Assembly (NCBI GenBank): GCA_945900695.1
Contig: CAMDJU010000004.1
Coordinates: forward strand, 1 to 30,032
DNA: 30,032 bases
Reading direction: 5' to 3'
Origin: Bordetella parapertussis
GTDB lineage: Bacteria > Pseudomonadota > Gammaproteobacteria > Burkholderiales > Burkholderiaceae_C
Position numbers and translations under genes: made by a program. Of the stretch, positions 16,124 through 25,060 are shown one piece after another; position 1 is the first letter of the stretch; each line of letters starts with the position of its first letter. The notes below the pieces were generated by a model that searched no databases, was not told where the DNA came from, and saw only the letters and a list, made by a program, of their open reading frames with translations.

Positions 16124-16839
16124 AGTTCGGCGTTGTGATAGACGTCTTGGACGTCGTCGAGCTCATCCAAAACGTCAAGGATTTTTTGCATTTTTTCAGC
16201 GTCTGCGGCCGCCAAAGCCACAGAAATTTCAGGCCGATAGGTGATTTCGGCCAACACTGCCAGGAGCTGAGCGCCCTCCAAGGCGATCTTGACGGGCTCA
16301 AACATGCTGGGCGGGCACAAAACCTCCATCGCACCATCTTCTGAGTTGATGACATCATCGGCACCGGCTTCCAGCGCCACCTCCATCAAACGGTCTTCGT
16401 CGGCACCCGGGGCAAAGATAAATTGCCCACAATGTTTGAATTGATAGGCCACAGACCCATCACTGCCCAAGTTGCCACCATGTTTGCTCAAGGCGTGCCG
16501 CACTTCTGCCACGGTGCGAACCTTGTTATCCGTCATGGTGTCGACCATCAAGGCCACACCACCGACGCCATATCCCTCATAGCGAATTTCTTCGTAATGG
16601 ACACCCTCCAAATTGCCTGTGGCTTTGTCGATGTTGCGCTTGATGGTGTCGGCGGGCATATTCGCCGCTTTGGCCTTCTCCACAGCCAAACGCAGGCGGG
16701 GGTTGACATTCATGTCAGCCCCACCACCGCGGGCAGCGACCATGATTTCACGGATGACGCGGGTCCAAACTTTGCCCCGCTTTTCGTCTTGTCGGCCTTT
16801 GCGGTGCTGGATATTGGCCCATTTGCTGTGTCCTGCCAC
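16120..16839 (-). CDS. yebC: YebC/PmpR-family (TACO1-type) protein
   Basis: The 239-residue protein has the family N-terminus [59 protein letters not shown] and the acidic C-terminal third. Members have been described as transcriptional regulators and, more recently, as translation factors helping ribosomes through proline-rich stretches; which applies here is unknown. The start is GTG at 16839, seven bases after AAAGGA. It is the first gene of a long minus-strand run (yebC-purD-hemF-nadD-rsfS-rlmH-maf-rng, possibly plus the GT4 gene). Its AT-rich upstream region begins just beyond the clpA terminator. Confidence 0.95.
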   Translation of the reverse strand: MAGHSKWANIQHRKGRQDEKRGKVWTRVIREIMVAARGGGADMNVNPRLRLAVEKAKAANMPADTIKRNIDKATGNLEGVHYEEIRYEGYGVGGVALMVDTMTDNKVRTVAEVRHALSKHGGNLGSDGSVAYQFKHCGQFIFAPGADEDRLMEVALEAGADDVINSEDGAMEVLCPPSMFEPVKIALEGAQLLAVLAEITYRPEISVALAAADAEKMQKILDVLDELDDVQDVYHNAEL

Positions 16840-16892
16840 TTGAAATCCTTTTTTTGATATTTGAATTTTAACGATTCAGTGTTTGACAAACG

Positions 16893-16920
16893 AAAAGGGC
16901 GGCCGTTGATGCGACCGCCC
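16893..16920 (-). terminator. Rho-independent terminator of clpS-clpA
   Basis: On the minus strand GGGCGGTC (16920-16913) pairs with GGCCGCCC (16904-16897), with one G-U pair, and TTTT follows. The stem is better paired on the minus strand (G-U) than on the plus strand (C-A mismatch). It lies 32 nt after the clpA stop. Confidence 0.78.
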
Positions 16921-16952
16921 TGCCCCGCCATAGATCGGCAATGAAGGCGCGA

Positions 16953-19280
16953 TCAGTCAGCCGTGGCTTCTTCTGGCTCGGTGGGTTCAGACTTGGAGGC
17001 CTTGGACTCTTTTTTGGGCAGGGGCTGGATGTCGAGCAAGACCTCCTCTTTGTCGTCAATGTTCACCGTCAAGCGCCCGCCATCGGTTAAACGCCCAAAC
17101 AACAACTCGTCGGCCAATGCGCGCCGAATGGTGTCTTGGATGAGGCGTTGCATGGGACGCGCGCCCATGAGAGGGTCAAAGCCTTTTTTGGCCAAATGTT
17201 TGCGCAAGTCGTCGGTGAAAGTGACATCGACTTTCTTTTCTGCCAGCTGCGTCTCCAGTTGCAGCAGAAATTTGTCCACCACGCGCATGATGATTTGTTC
17301 GTCCAAGGCTTTGAAGCCGACGATGGCATCCAAACGGTTGCGGAATTCGGGGGTGAAAAGGCGCTTGATATCGGCCATTTCGTCCCCGGCTTGACGGGGA
17401 TTGGTGAAGCCAATGGTGGCTTTGTTCATCGTCTCGGCACCCGCATTGGTGGTCATGATGATGATCACGTTGCGGAAGTCGGCCTTGCGCCCGTTGTTAT
17501 CGGTCAAGGTGCCATGGTCCATGACTTGCAGCAAAACATTGAAAACATCTGGATGGGCTTTTTCAATCTCATCCAAGAGCAAAACAGAGTGAGGCTTTTT
17601 GGTGACCGCTTCCGTGAGCAATCCACCTTGGTCAAAGCCCACATATCCCGGGGGCGCACCGATCAAACGGCTGACCGCATGGCGCTCCATGTACTCCGAC
17701 ATATCAAAGCGGATCAACTCGATGCCCATGATGAAGGCGAGTTGCTTGGCCGCTTCGGTTTTGCCCACACCCGTGGGGCCACTAAAGAGGAATGAGCCGA
17801 TGGGTTTGTCCGATTTGCCCAAACCAGAACGCGCCATCTTGACTGCTGAGGCCAGCACTTCTAGGGCTTTGTCTTGACCAAACACCACGCTTTTGAGGTC
17901 ACGCTCCAAGGTGTGGAGTTTGCCGCGGTCATCATTGGACACGTTGGCTGGCGGGATGCGCGCAATTTTGGCCACGATGTCTTCGATTTCGGTTTTGCTG
18001 ATGGTTTTTTTGCGCTTGGACGGTGGCAGTATGCGCTGGGCGGCACCTGCTTCGTCTATGACATCAATGGCTTTGTCAGGCAAATGCCGGTCATTGATGT
18101 ATTTGGCGCTGAGCTCGGCAGCGGCTTGCAATGCGGCCACGGCGTACTTGACGTTGTGGTGCTCCTCAAACCGGGACTTCAAGCCTTTGAGAATGTCGAC
18201 CGTTTGCTCCACCGAGGGCTCATTGACGTCCACTTTTTGGAAGCGCCTGGACAGAGCCGCGTCTTTTTCAAAAATGCCGCGGTATTCGGTGAAGGTCGTC
18301 GCGCCAATGCATTTGAGCTGGCCAGAACTCAACGCGGGCTTGAGCAGGTTAGAGGCATCCAAGGTGCCGCCAGACGCTGCGCCCGCACCAATCAGGGTGT
18401 GAATCTCATCGATGAACAAGATGGCCTGAGGTTTGTCTTTGAGGTTTTTGAGCACGCCCTTGAGGCGTTGCTCAAAGTCCCCCCGGTATTTGGTGCCTGC
18501 CAACAGGGCGCCCATGTCCAAGGAGTACACCTGTGAATCGGCCAATATGTCGGGCACTTCCTTTTGGGTGATGCGCCAAGCCAAGCCCTCGGCAATCGCA
18601 GTTTTGCCCACGCCAGCCTCGCCCACCAGCAAGGGGTTGTTTTTACGGCGCCGGCACAGGATTTGAACCACGCGCTCGACCTCGTATTCGCGGCCAATCA
18701 AGGGATCGATCTTGCCGTCTTTGGCCATTTGATTGAGGTTTTGGGTGAATTGCTCCAATGGCGAAGCTTTTTCATTTTTCTCCACAGGCTCTTCGTTTTC
18801 CTGTGCGGCCGGATCTTGTTGCTTGGGGCTGTCTGGGGGGTCGCTCTTTTTGATGCCGTGCGCAATGAAATTGACCACATCCAATCGGGTCACACCTTGC
18901 TGGTGCAAGTAGTAAACGGCGTGCGAATCTTTTTCACCAAAAATGGCCACCAATACATTGGCACCCGTGACCTCTTTTTTGCCATTGCCCGTGGATTGCA
19001 CATGCATGATGGCGCGTTGGATGACGCGCTGAAAACCCAGCGTGGGTTGGGTGTCGACATCCTCGGTGCCAGCCACCTGAGGGGTGTTGTCCTTGATGAA
19101 ATTGGCCAAGGACTTGCGCAATTCATCGGTGTTGGCCGAGCAAGCCCGTAAAACTTCAGCAGCGCTGGGGTTGTCCAGCAATGCCAAAAGCAGGTGCTCT
19201 ACGGTGATGAATTCATGCCGCTGCTGACGGGCTTCAACGAAGGCCATGTGCAAGCTGACTTCGAGTTCCTGGGCAATCAT
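16953..19280 (-). CDS. clpA: ATP-dependent Clp protease ATP-binding subunit ClpA
   Basis: ClpA is the hexameric AAA+ unfoldase that feeds ClpP and receives N-degron substrates from ClpS. The 775-residue protein has the N-terminal double Clp repeat (1-145) and an acidic/polar linker (146-175). The first AAA+ module has Walker A GEAGVGKT (220-227) and Walker B LFIDEIH. The second has Walker A GPTGVGKT (501-508) and [10 protein letters not shown], plus the ClpP-binding IGF loop at 623-625. The C-terminal tail is Lys/Glu-rich. AAGGA precedes the ATG by 7 nt. It lies 54 nt after clpS, the standard pair. Confidence 0.98.
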   Translation of the reverse strand: MIAQELEVSLHMAFVEARQQRHEFITVEHLLLALLDNPSAAEVLRACSANTDELRKSLANFIKDNTPQVAGTEDVDTQPTLGFQRVIQRAIMHVQSTGNGKKEVTGANVLVAIFGEKDSHAVYYLHQQGVTRLDVVNFIAHGIKKSDPPDSPKQQDPAAQENEEPVEKNEKASPLEQFTQNLNQMAKDGKIDPLIGREYEVERVVQILCRRRKNNPLLVGEAGVGKTAIAEGLAWRITQKEVPDILADSQVYSLDMGALLAGTKYRGDFEQRLKGVLKNLKDKPQAILFIDEIHTLIGAGAASGGTLDASNLLKPALSSGQLKCIGATTFTEYRGIFEKDAALSRRFQKVDVNEPSVEQTVDILKGLKSRFEEHHNVKYAVAALQAAAELSAKYINDRHLPDKAIDVIDEAGAAQRILPPSKRKKTISKTEIEDIVAKIARIPPANVSNDDRGKLHTLERDLKSVVFGQDKALEVLASAVKMARSGLGKSDKPIGSFLFSGPTGVGKTEAAKQLAFIMGIELIRFDMSEYMERHAVSRLIGAPPGYVGFDQGGLLTEAVTKKPHSVLLLDEIEKAHPDVFNVLLQVMDHGTLTDNNGRKADFRNVIIIMTTNAGAETMNKATIGFTNPRQAGDEMADIKRLFTPEFRNRLDAIVGFKALDEQIIMRVVDKFLLQLETQLAEKKVDVTFTDDLRKHLAKKGFDPLMGARPMQRLIQDTIRRALADELLFGRLTDGGRLTVNIDDKEEVLLDIQPLPKKESKASKSEPTEPEEATAD

Positions 19281-19334
19281 GTGGGTTCCTTCGCGCCGAT
19301 TGATGGGGTTACTGTATATGGAAATGGACTTGAA

Positions 19335-19682
19335 TTAATCAATGGGTTCGCTCAAACATTGCAAGGGGTGTCCCGCCTGGTTAGCGGCATCCATGACCTG
19401 ATCGACTTTGGAGGCAGCGACATCTTTGCTAAAGACGCCGCACACGCCCTTTCCGTCCAAATGGATTTTCAGCATGATTTGGGTCGCTGTCTCTCGGTCT
19501 TTGCTGAAAAACTGTTGCAAAACCATCACCACGAATTCCATGGGGGTGAAGTCATCATTGAGCATGACCACCTGGTACATCTGCGGGGGTTTGGTCTTTT
19601 GTGCTCTGCGCTCCAACACCACTGAGTTGCCGTCATCTGTGCGCTGGGGTTGTGGTGGGGATTGGGGTTGTTGACTTGCCAT
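19335..19682 (-). CDS. clpS: ATP-dependent Clp protease adaptor ClpS
   Basis: ClpS recognises N-terminal destabilising residues and hands substrates to ClpA. Residues 35-115 form the adaptor core: [25 protein letters not shown], then [20 protein letters not shown] and a C-terminal AGHPLQC. The MLNDDFTPM segment carries the N-degron pocket residues. The N-terminal 34 residues are Gln/Pro-rich and then basic. The ATG at 19682 has no clear Shine-Dalgarno, and a TATAAA lies only about 9 nt upstream, so a very short leader is possible. clpA follows on the same strand. Confidence 0.96.
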   Translation of the reverse strand: MASQQPQSPPQPQRTDDGNSVVLERRAQKTKPPQMYQVVMLNDDFTPMEFVVMVLQQFFSKDRETATQIMLKIHLDGKGVCGVFSKDVAASKVDQVMDAANQAGHPLQCLSEPID

Positions 19683-19812
19683 GGCTTCATTTTATAGGGG
19701 GCGGAGATCTTCTTTTTTTCATCTAAAAGAACGCACTTCACGGAATAGGTTGCTAAAAAAATGTTAATATTTAATTCTTTAGAACTAAATTTAACCCAAA
19801 AGAGAGTTAAAA
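19683..19812. promoter_or_regulatory. AT-rich divergent promoter region of clpS and the cold-shock gene
   Basis: This 130-bp gap is much richer in A and T than its surroundings, especially 19750-19810. For the plus-strand gene TTGCTA (19750) and TAATTC (19772, 16-nt spacer) are possible but weak promoter boxes; GAGAG precedes its ATG by about 7 nt. For clpS a TATAAA lies at 19692-19697 on the minus strand. No exact start sites can be fixed. Confidence 0.35.
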
Positions 19813-20136
19813 ATGGACAAAGGAACGGTCAAATGGTTCAGCAACAGCAAAGGTTTCGGGTTTATTGAACCCATCGGGGGTGGACCTGATATCTTTATTC
19901 ATTTCAGTGCGATCCAAATGGAAGGCTTTAAAACGCTAGAACCCGGCGCGCAAGTCGAGTTTGAATTGGTTCAAGGCCCCAAAGGGCAACAAGCACACGC
20001 ATTGACGATCACCGCCTTGGCTGAGGGCGGATTGAACTCCGCCACCGAAGGCCACAAAAGCAAAGAGGGGCGCTTGCGCACCCCTCAATTCAGAGCCAAT
20101 TTGATGGCCTCTCAGGAACGTGCCCCCCAGTTTTGA
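19813..20136 (+). CDS. Cold-shock domain protein with C-terminal extension
   Basis: Residues 1-70 form a CspA-like OB fold that binds single-stranded [23 protein letters not shown] holds RNP1 (KGFGFI), [11 protein letters not shown] holds RNP2, and [12 protein letters not shown] closes the barrel. Usual CspA proteins end there at about 67-70 residues; this one continues for 37 polar residues ([17 protein letters not shown]..., then [20 protein letters not shown]). The coding sequence of the tail contains two hairpins, one overlapping the stop codon. A long AT-rich leader precedes it, as is usual for cold-shock genes. It could act as an RNA chaperone or antiterminator; whether it is cold-induced is not readable. 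Confidence 0.92.
   Translation: MDKGTVKWFSNSKGFGFIEPIGGGPDIFIHFSAIQMEGFKTLEPGAQVEFELVQGPKGQQAHALTITALAEGGLNSATEGHKSKEGRLRTPQFRANLMASQERAPQF
20065..20086 (+). other. terminator-like hairpin inside the cold-shock gene tail
   Basis: GAGGGG (20065-20070) pairs with CCCCTC (20081-20086) around a 10-nt loop that can form further GC pairs. A-rich sequence precedes it and AATT follows instead of a T run. It looks like a decayed terminator now lying within the reading frame. Confidence 0.5.
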
Positions 20137-20145
20137 GGGGGCACG
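20119..20145. terminator. Stem-loop between convergent cold-shock gene and icd
   Basis: A perfect 9-bp stem (CGTGCCCCC with GGGGGCACG) encloses a 9-nt loop that contains the cold-shock gene stop codon. It lies 15 nt from the icd stop. Neither strand has a T run after the stem, so it may terminate weakly or protect mRNA 3' ends from exonucleases. Confidence 0.55.
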
Positions 20146-20160
20146 CTGCAAGATTGAACA

Positions 20161-21414
20161 TCACATGTGGTCAATCATGACCTGACCAAAGCCTGAGCAA
20201 CTGACCTGGGTGGCCCCATCCATCAAACGTGCGAAGTCATAGGTGACTTTCTTGCTGAGAATGGATTTCTCCATGGAGCTGATGATCAGATCTGCCGCCT
20301 CGGTCCAGCCCATGTGGCGCAGCATCATCTCTGCCGACAAAATCTCGGAGCCTGGGTTGACATAGTCTTTGCCGGCGTACTTGGGCGCTGTGCCATGGGT
20401 GGCTTCAAAACAGGCCACAGAGTCAGACATATTGGCACCGGGGGCGATGCCAATACCGCCCACCTGAGCAGCCAAAGCGTCAGACACGTAATCGCCATTC
20501 AAGTTGAGGGTGGCAATCACGCTGTACTCGGCAGGGCGCAACAAAATTTGCTGCAAAAAGGCGTCGGCGATGACGTCATTCACAATGATGTCTTTGCCGG
20601 TTTTGGGGTTCTTGAATTTGCACCACGGTCCGCCATCGATCAGTTGCGCACCAAACTCTTTTTGTGCCAGGCCATAGGCCCAATCACGGAAGCCGCCTTC
20701 GGTGAACTTCATGATGTTGCCCTTGTGCACGATGGTCACGCTGGGCTTGTCATTGTCAATGGCGTACTGAATGGCTTTGCGCACCAAGCGCTCCGTGCCT
20801 TCGCGCGAAACCGGTTTGATGCCAATGCCAGAAGTGTTGGGGAAGCGGATTTTGGTCACGCCCATCTCGTCAATCAGAAACTTGATGAGTTTTTTGGCTT
20901 TGTCGCTTTCGGCCTCGTATTCGATGCCAGCGTAAATGTCTTCTGAGTTTTCGCGGAAGATCACCATATGGGTCTTCTCAGGCTCTTTCAAGGGTGAAGG
21001 AACACCTTTGAAATACTGAACCGGGCGCAGACAGACATACAGGTCGAGTTCTTGGCGCAGTGCCACGTTCAGGGACCGAATGCCGCCGCCCACAGGGGTG
21101 GTCAATGGGCCTTTGATCGAGACCACATACTCTCTTAAAACGGACAGGGTTTCTTCGGGCAACCACACGTCGGGACCGTAAACCTTGGTGGATTTTTCAC
21201 CGGCGTAGACTTCCATCCAATGGATCTTGCGCTTGCCGCTGTAAGCTTTTTGCACCGCTGCATCCACCACTTTGAGCATGACCGGGGTGATGTCAAAACC
21301 GGTGCCATCGCCTTCGATGTAAGGGATGATGGGTTGGTCGGGCACGTTCAGGGACATGTCCTTGTTGACAACGATTTTTTCACCCTGGGAGGGCACTTTG
21401 ATGTGCTTGTACAT
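20161..21414 (-). CDS. icd: Isocitrate dehydrogenase (NADP+)
   Basis: Icd oxidatively decarboxylates isocitrate to 2-oxoglutarate in the TCA cycle. The 417-residue protein is collinear with E. coli Icd (416). It has [10 protein letters not shown], the substrate loop [14 protein letters not shown] with Ser114 (equivalent of the AceK-phosphorylated Ser113), [22 protein letters not shown], the NADP-region motif [10 protein letters not shown], and [11 protein letters not shown]. The E. coli-type dimeric sequence with the phosphorylatable serine implies possible control by AceK if that gene exists elsewhere. GGAGAT precedes the ATG by 8 nt. It diverges from the DUF192 gene and converges on the cold-shock gene. 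Confidence 0.98.
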   Translation of the reverse strand: MYKHIKVPSQGEKIVVNKDMSLNVPDQPIIPYIEGDGTGFDITPVMLKVVDAAVQKAYSGKRKIHWMEVYAGEKSTKVYGPDVWLPEETLSVLREYVVSIKGPLTTPVGGGIRSLNVALRQELDLYVCLRPVQYFKGVPSPLKEPEKTHMVIFRENSEDIYAGIEYEAESDKAKKLIKFLIDEMGVTKIRFPNTSGIGIKPVSREGTERLVRKAIQYAIDNDKPSVTIVHKGNIMKFTEGGFRDWAYGLAQKEFGAQLIDGGPWCKFKNPKTGKDIIVNDVIADAFLQQILLRPAEYSVIATLNLNGDYVSDALAAQVGGIGIAPGANMSDSVACFEATHGTAPKYAGKDYVNPGSEILSAEMMLRHMGWTEAADLIISSMEKSILSKKVTYDFARLMDGATQVSCSGFGQVMIDHM

Positions 21415-21494
21415 GTGGAATATCTCCGTTAGGAAGCCGATCGAATGGGAAATGAAATGTCTATTTCGCGGGCGATTCTAGCAACAGTGACTTA

Positions 21495-21508
21495 TCATTC
21501 TCGAATGA
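21495..21508. repeat. Inverted repeat between icd and the DUF192 gene
   Basis: TCATTC-TC-GAATGA is a 6-2-6 inverted repeat in the 107-bp divergent intergenic region, 81 nt from the icd start and 14 nt from the DUF192 start. It could be an operator for either gene; no family is recognised and chance is possible. Confidence 0.3.
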
Positions 21509-21521
21509 CAAAAGAGGTCTT

Positions 21522-21968
21522 ATGAATCATCGCAAATGGGCTTGGATATGGGGTTGGTTGTGTTCGCTGGCCTGGGCAGAGGGACAACCTCAGCTTCAAT
21601 TGCCCCGAATGCAGTTGCAAGCGGGCATGCACCAAATGCAAGTTCAAGTGGCCTCCAACCCAGATCAACGGGCGATCGGTTTGATGCACCGCGCTGAAAT
21701 GCCCCAAGCCGAAGGCATGTTGTTTGCATTTGAGCAAGCCAGCCAGCAGTGTTTTTGGATGAAGAACACCCTGTTGCCACTGACCGCGGCCTTTATTGCT
21801 GACGATGGCACGATCGTCAACCTGGCGGACATGAAGCCCCAAACTCTCGACGCACATTGTTCTGATCAACCCGTGCGTTGGGTGCTGGAGATGAACCAAG
21901 GCTGGTTTGCCAAACGTGGCATCAAAGCGGGATTCAAGCTGCAAGGCCCGGTTTTTCGGGGCAAATGA
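21522..21968 (+). CDS. DUF192-family exported protein
   Basis: A 148-residue protein with a signal-like N-terminus (MNHRKWAWIWGWLCSLAWAE, cleavage after AWA likely). The DUF192 domain follows, seen as VQVASNPDQRAIGLMHRAEMPQAEGMLFAFEQ, CFWMKNTLLPLTAAFI and DGTIVNLADM, ending VLEMNQGWFAKRGIKAG. DUF192 proteins are small, widespread and of unknown biochemical role. This one is predicted to be periplasmic or membrane-attached. GAGG lies 4-5 nt before the ATG. The gene is monocistronic, ending in a bidirectional terminator that overlaps its stop codon. Confidence 0.92.
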   Translation: MNHRKWAWIWGWLCSLAWAEGQPQLQLPRMQLQAGMHQMQVQVASNPDQRAIGLMHRAEMPQAEGMLFAFEQASQQCFWMKNTLLPLTAAFIADDGTIVNLADMKPQTLDAHCSDQPVRWVLEMNQGWFAKRGIKAGFKLQGPVFRGK

Positions 21969-21994
21969 AAAAACCGCCCGAGGGCGGTTTTTTT
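21968..21994. terminator. Bidirectional Rho-independent terminator
   Basis: ACCGCCC (21973-21979) pairs with GGGCGGT (21982-21988), flanked by six A residues on one side and seven T residues on the other. It therefore reads as a terminator in both directions. It serves the convergent DUF192 gene (+) and sodB (-). Confidence 0.92.
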
Positions 21995-22011
21995 CACGGG
22001 CCTGTGTCTGA

Positions 22012-22593
22012 TCAGCCGAAGTTGGCTTGCGCAAAACCCCAGTTCACCAATTTGTCCAGGAAGGTCTCGACAAACTTGGGCCGCATATTGCGGTAATCAA
22101 TGTAGTAAGCATGCTCCCACACGTCGACGGTCAAAATCGCTTTGTCGCCCGTGGTCAATGGCGTGCCAGCCGCACCCATGTTGACGATGTCCAAGCTGCC
22201 ATCGTCCTTTTTCACCAGGAATGTCCAACCAGAGCCAAAGTTACCCACAGCTGACTTCACAAAGGCCTCACGAAATGCAGCATAGCTGCCCCATTTGGCG
22301 TTGATGGCCGCAGCCAAGCTGCCTGTGGGTTCGCCGCCACCATTGGGCTTCATGCAGCTCCAAAAGAAGGTGTGGTTCCAAATTTGTGCAGAGTTGTTGT
22401 AAACGCCGCCAGAGGACTTCTTGATGATGGACTCCAGGTCCATGCCTTCAAATTCGGTGCCCTTTTGCAAATTGTTCAAGTTCACCACATAGGCGTTGTG
22501 GTGCTTGCCATGGTGGAATTCCAGGGTTTCGCGCGAATAGTGGGGGGCCAAATCGTCCAGACCATATGGCAGAGCGGGCAAGGTGTGTTCCAT
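22012..22593 (-). CDS. sodB: Iron superoxide dismutase
   Basis: SodB converts superoxide to H2O2 and O2 in the cytoplasm. The 193-residue protein matches the Fe-SOD length. The metal ligands are His27 ([10 protein letters not shown]), His74 ([10 protein letters not shown]), Asp157 and His161 ([13 protein letters not shown]). Gln70 just before IWNH is the second-sphere residue typical of the Fe rather than the Mn form, and GSGWTFLV also fits. AAGGA lies 6 nt before the ATG, and a TACAAT -10 candidate lies between the gene and xseA. Confidence 0.97.
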   Translation of the reverse strand: MEHTLPALPYGLDDLAPHYSRETLEFHHGKHHNAYVVNLNNLQKGTEFEGMDLESIIKKSSGGVYNNSAQIWNHTFFWSCMKPNGGGEPTGSLAAAINAKWGSYAAFREAFVKSAVGNFGSGWTFLVKKDDGSLDIVNMGAAGTPLTTGDKAILTVDVWEHAYYIDYRNMRPKFVETFLDKLVNWGFAQANFG

Positions 22594-22624
22594 GAATATC
22601 CTTCAGCGTTGATGAAAAAAAGGG

Positions 22625-22630
22625 ATTGTA
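22625..22630 (-). promoter_or_regulatory. candidate -10 box for sodB
   Basis: TACAAT on the minus strand lies 31 nt upstream of the sodB ATG and 7 nt after the xseA stop. The -35 position (CCTGAA at 17 nt) is poor, so an activator or a read-through transcript from xseA may contribute. Confidence 0.3.
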
Positions 22631-22637
22631 AAAAATT

Positions 22638-23903
22638 TCAGCCGGCGTTCAGGCCCAGCACCCGAACCCCCGCTTCACCATCAGACAAACTGACCGTCAA
22701 TTCCTGTTGGGGCGACAGCTGGTGGACCGAAGTGACGGGTTTGTTTTGTTCGTCGGTGAGCCAAGCATAACCCCGCTGCAATACCAAGCGGGGGTCGAGG
22801 TTATGCAGTCGCCAAGCCAATTGATCTTGCGCTTGGCGCTTGAGGGCACCATCGGATTGCACAACACGCATCAAGGCGGTTTGCGCGAAACTGGTTTTTT
22901 GACCCATCACTTGCATGCGTTTGGACAGCGCCTGATGCATGCGCTGCTGCAAATGCACGGCGCTCACCCGATGGGCCGCCACCAGGGCACTGGGACGACC
23001 CAATCGTGACTGCACCCAGTCCAGTGCTTGGCCCTGGGCATCCAACATCGCTTGGAGTTGGCCTGCCAATGATTGGGCCATTTGGTCCAGCGCCTCCAAG
23101 CCCATTTGACGTGTTTGGGCACACAACTCGGCAGCAGCCGTGGGCGTGGGGGCGCGCAAATCGGCACACAAATCCACGATGGTGATATCGGTTTCGTGGC
23201 CCACGCCAGAAACCACCGGAACCTTGGATTGAACCACCGCATGGGCCAACTCCCGGTCATTGAAGGCCCACAAGTCCTCCAAAGACCCACCGCCTCGCAC
23301 CATCAACACCACGTCCACGCCCTCAATGGTTTGAATGGCTTGCAAGGCTTGGATGAGGGACATTGCCGCACCATTGCCTTGGACCTGGGTCGGGGCGATC
23401 ACCACGGGGATGTGGGGCACCCTTCGCTGCAGCGCGGTGATCACATCATGCAAAGCCGCCGCGCCCAAAGAGGTCACCACCCCAATGGCCCGGGGCATGG
23501 GCACCAAGGGGCGTTTGCGCGCTGCATCAAACAGGCCGAGCAAGGCAAGGTCGCGCTTGAGTTGCAAAAATTTTTCGTACCAAACCCCCTCGCCCGCGGC
23601 CTGAAGGGATTCGACCACCAACTGCAAATCCCCACGCCCCTCATAGACAGAAACCTTGGCACGGGCTTGGACCATGACGCCGTCACGCAAATCAAAGTTG
23701 ACCGTGGCGGCTGAGCGGCGAAACATGGCGCAGCGCAGCTGAGCGCCATCGTCCTTGAGGGAGAAGTAACAGTGCCCACTGCTGGCTCGGGTGAAATTGG
23801 TGATTTCTCCCTTGACCTCTACCGGATTGAAGCGCGCCGACAAGGTGTCGCTGAACGCCCGCACCAGAGCGCCAACCGACCAAATGCGCGCCAGATCGTG
23901 CAT
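22638..23903 (-). CDS. xseA: Exodeoxyribonuclease VII large subunit
   Basis: XseA with XseB degrades single-stranded DNA to oligonucleotides. The N-terminal OB fold holds VKGEITNFTRASSGHCYFSLKDD and VVESLQAAGEG. The catalytic domain has RPLVPMPRAIGVVTSLGAAALHD, VLMVRGGGSLEDLWAFND and PVVSGVGHETDITIVDLCADLRAPTPTAAAE. A long helical region (about 250-360) and a short C-terminal domain (RGYAWLTDEQ) follow. I chose ATG at 23903 (421 residues, starting MHDLARIWSVGALVRAF), matching usual family N-termini; in-frame ATGs at 23915 and 23933 are possible. xseB is not adjacent. The gene diverges from exbB. Confidence 0.96.
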   Translation of the reverse strand: MHDLARIWSVGALVRAFSDTLSARFNPVEVKGEITNFTRASSGHCYFSLKDDGAQLRCAMFRRSAATVNFDLRDGVMVQARAKVSVYEGRGDLQLVVESLQAAGEGVWYEKFLQLKRDLALLGLFDAARKRPLVPMPRAIGVVTSLGAAALHDVITALQRRVPHIPVVIAPTQVQGNGAAMSLIQALQAIQTIEGVDVVLMVRGGGSLEDLWAFNDRELAHAVVQSKVPVVSGVGHETDITIVDLCADLRAPTPTAAAELCAQTRQMGLEALDQMAQSLAGQLQAMLDAQGQALDWVQSRLGRPSALVAAHRVSAVHLQQRMHQALSKRMQVMGQKTSFAQTALMRVVQSDGALKRQAQDQLAWRLHNLDPRLVLQRGYAWLTDEQNKPVTSVHQLSPQQELTVSLSDGEAGVRVLGLNAG

Positions 23904-23989
23904 CTCACCGCCCATAGCAAGCGCTCGAATCATTGCAAGAGCGGTGCTGGTTCATAATTCATGAATGTCATGACTGAGAGGTTTAAGGT

Positions 23990-24616
23990 TTGTTTTCCAT
24001 CATACAAGCAGCCGGTTGGCCCATTTGGCCGCTTTTGATCTGTTCCGTTGTGGCTTTGGCCCTGGTGCTCGAGCGCATTTACAGTTTGGCGGACAAGCGC
24101 ATTGTTCCCAAGGACTTGTTGGACGAAGCCATCAAGGCTTCACGGCTCCAACTGCCCTCGGAAGAATCGGTCAAACATTTGGCCAGCCACAGTTTGCTGG
24201 GCCGTGTATTGGCCAGCGGGCTGCTGCAATTGCGCCAACAACCGCAAAGCAGCGAAGCCGAATTGAGCGATTGCATTGAGAGTGCCGGCAAACAAGCTGC
24301 CCAAGAGCTTGAGAAATACCTGGTGGTTTTGGCCACCATTGCTTCAGCCGCACCACTTTTGGGTTTGTTGGGCACGGTGGTAGGCATGATTGAGATTTTT
24401 GGTGCCCAAACCCCTGGCGGCAGCAACCCGGCGCAGCTGGCACAAGGCATTTCCATGGCTTTGTACAACACCGCATTTGGTTTGATGGTGGCCATTCCAG
24501 CCTTGTTTTTTTGGCGCTATTTCCGCGCAAAAGTGGACGCCTACGTGATCGACTTGGAAATTGCCGCGCAGCGCTGGTTGCGCCATTTGTTCAAGCTGCG
24601 GTCCTCGTTGCGCTGA
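23990..24616 (+). CDS. exbB: MotA/TolQ/ExbB proton channel family protein
   Basis: A 208-residue ExbB-type protein. It has three membrane helices (about 11-31, 112-135, 152-178), a cytoplasmic loop between the first two, and the family signature PLLGLLGTVVGMIEIFGA. With ExbD it forms the proton-driven motor that energises TonB- or Tol-dependent processes. The start is TTG at 23990, 8 nt after GAGAGG; nearby ATGs are out of frame. exbD follows 15 nt downstream and lpxK next, but no tonB or tolA is present, so the partner is unknown. It could serve TonB or an envelope process linked to lipid A genes. Confidence 0.9.
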   Translation: MFSIIQAAGWPIWPLLICSVVALALVLERIYSLADKRIVPKDLLDEAIKASRLQLPSEESVKHLASHSLLGRVLASGLLQLRQQPQSSEAELSDCIESAGKQAAQELEKYLVVLATIASAAPLLGLLGTVVGMIEIFGAQTPGGSNPAQLAQGISMALYNTAFGLMVAIPALFFWRYFRAKVDAYVIDLEIAAQRWLRHLFKLRSSLR

Positions 24617-24631
24617 ACCGCTCTAAGCCCC

Positions 24632-25060
24632 ATGAAATTTCGCACCCAACGTTCCGTCGAGCCCGAGATCAATTTAATTGCTTTCATTGACGTTTTGTTG
24701 GTGATATTGATTTTTTTGATGTTATCAAGCACCTACAACAAATACACCGAAGTGCAGTTGAACCTCCCCAGTGCCAATGCGGATGTCCAAAAAGAGCACC
24801 CCCAAGAAATCATGGTGTCCGTGAACAGTGACGGCCAATATGCTGTGAACAAGCAGCCATTGCCGCTGCGTGGTGTCAAGGCATTGACCCAGGCCTTGTC
24901 CCAAGCCGCTGTGGGCATGGACAAGCCAATGCTGGTGATCAGTGCTGACGCCATGGCACCACATCAATCGGTGATCTCGGTGATGGAGGCCGGTAAAGCC
25001 AGTGGCATCAATGCCATCACCTTTGTGGCCAAGTCACCGCAGGCTGGGGCTGCGCGCTAA
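24632..25060 (+). CDS. exbD: Biopolymer transport protein ExbD/TolR family
   Basis: A 142-residue protein with a short basic N-terminus, one membrane helix (about 13-33, INLIAFIDVLLVILIFLML) and a periplasmic domain. Asp20 in the helix is the conserved proton-carrying residue of ExbD/TolR (Asp25 in E. coli ExbD). The periplasmic part shows the VSVNSDGQYAVN and VISADAMAPHQSVISVMEAG segments of the family. It pairs with the upstream ExbB-like protein. Its TAA stop is followed directly by the lpxK ATG. Confidence 0.93.
   Translation: MKFRTQRSVEPEINLIAFIDVLLVILIFLMLSSTYNKYTEVQLNLPSANADVQKEHPQEIMVSVNSDGQYAVNKQPLPLRGVKALTQALSQAAVGMDKPMLVISADAMAPHQSVISVMEAGKASGINAITFVAKSPQAGAAR

Noticed and set aside
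15386..16138. A 250-codon open frame on the plus strand opposite purD
   Set aside because: It is fully antisense to purD, whose protein is collinear with its family. The antisense product has no recognisable domain and looks like a shadow caused by GC-biased third positions.
17136..18536. Two long plus-strand open frames (about 220 codons each) opposite clpA
   Set aside because: Both lie wholly within clpA on the other strand and show no domain, start signal or neighbour support.
19643..19672. G-rich stretch in the 5' part of clpS as a second G-quadruplex
   Set aside because: Only three tracts of three or more G occur; the canonical motif needs four.
20314..20946. A 210-codon plus-strand open frame opposite icd
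   Set aside because: Antisense to a full-length, highly conserved icd, with no independent evidence.
23073..23714. A 213-codon plus-strand open frame opposite xseA
   Set aside because: Antisense shadow of xseA with no recognisable protein features.
23957..23966. ATTCATGAAT palindrome upstream of exbB
   Set aside because: A single 10-bp AT-rich palindrome without a second copy or known match is weak evidence for an operator.
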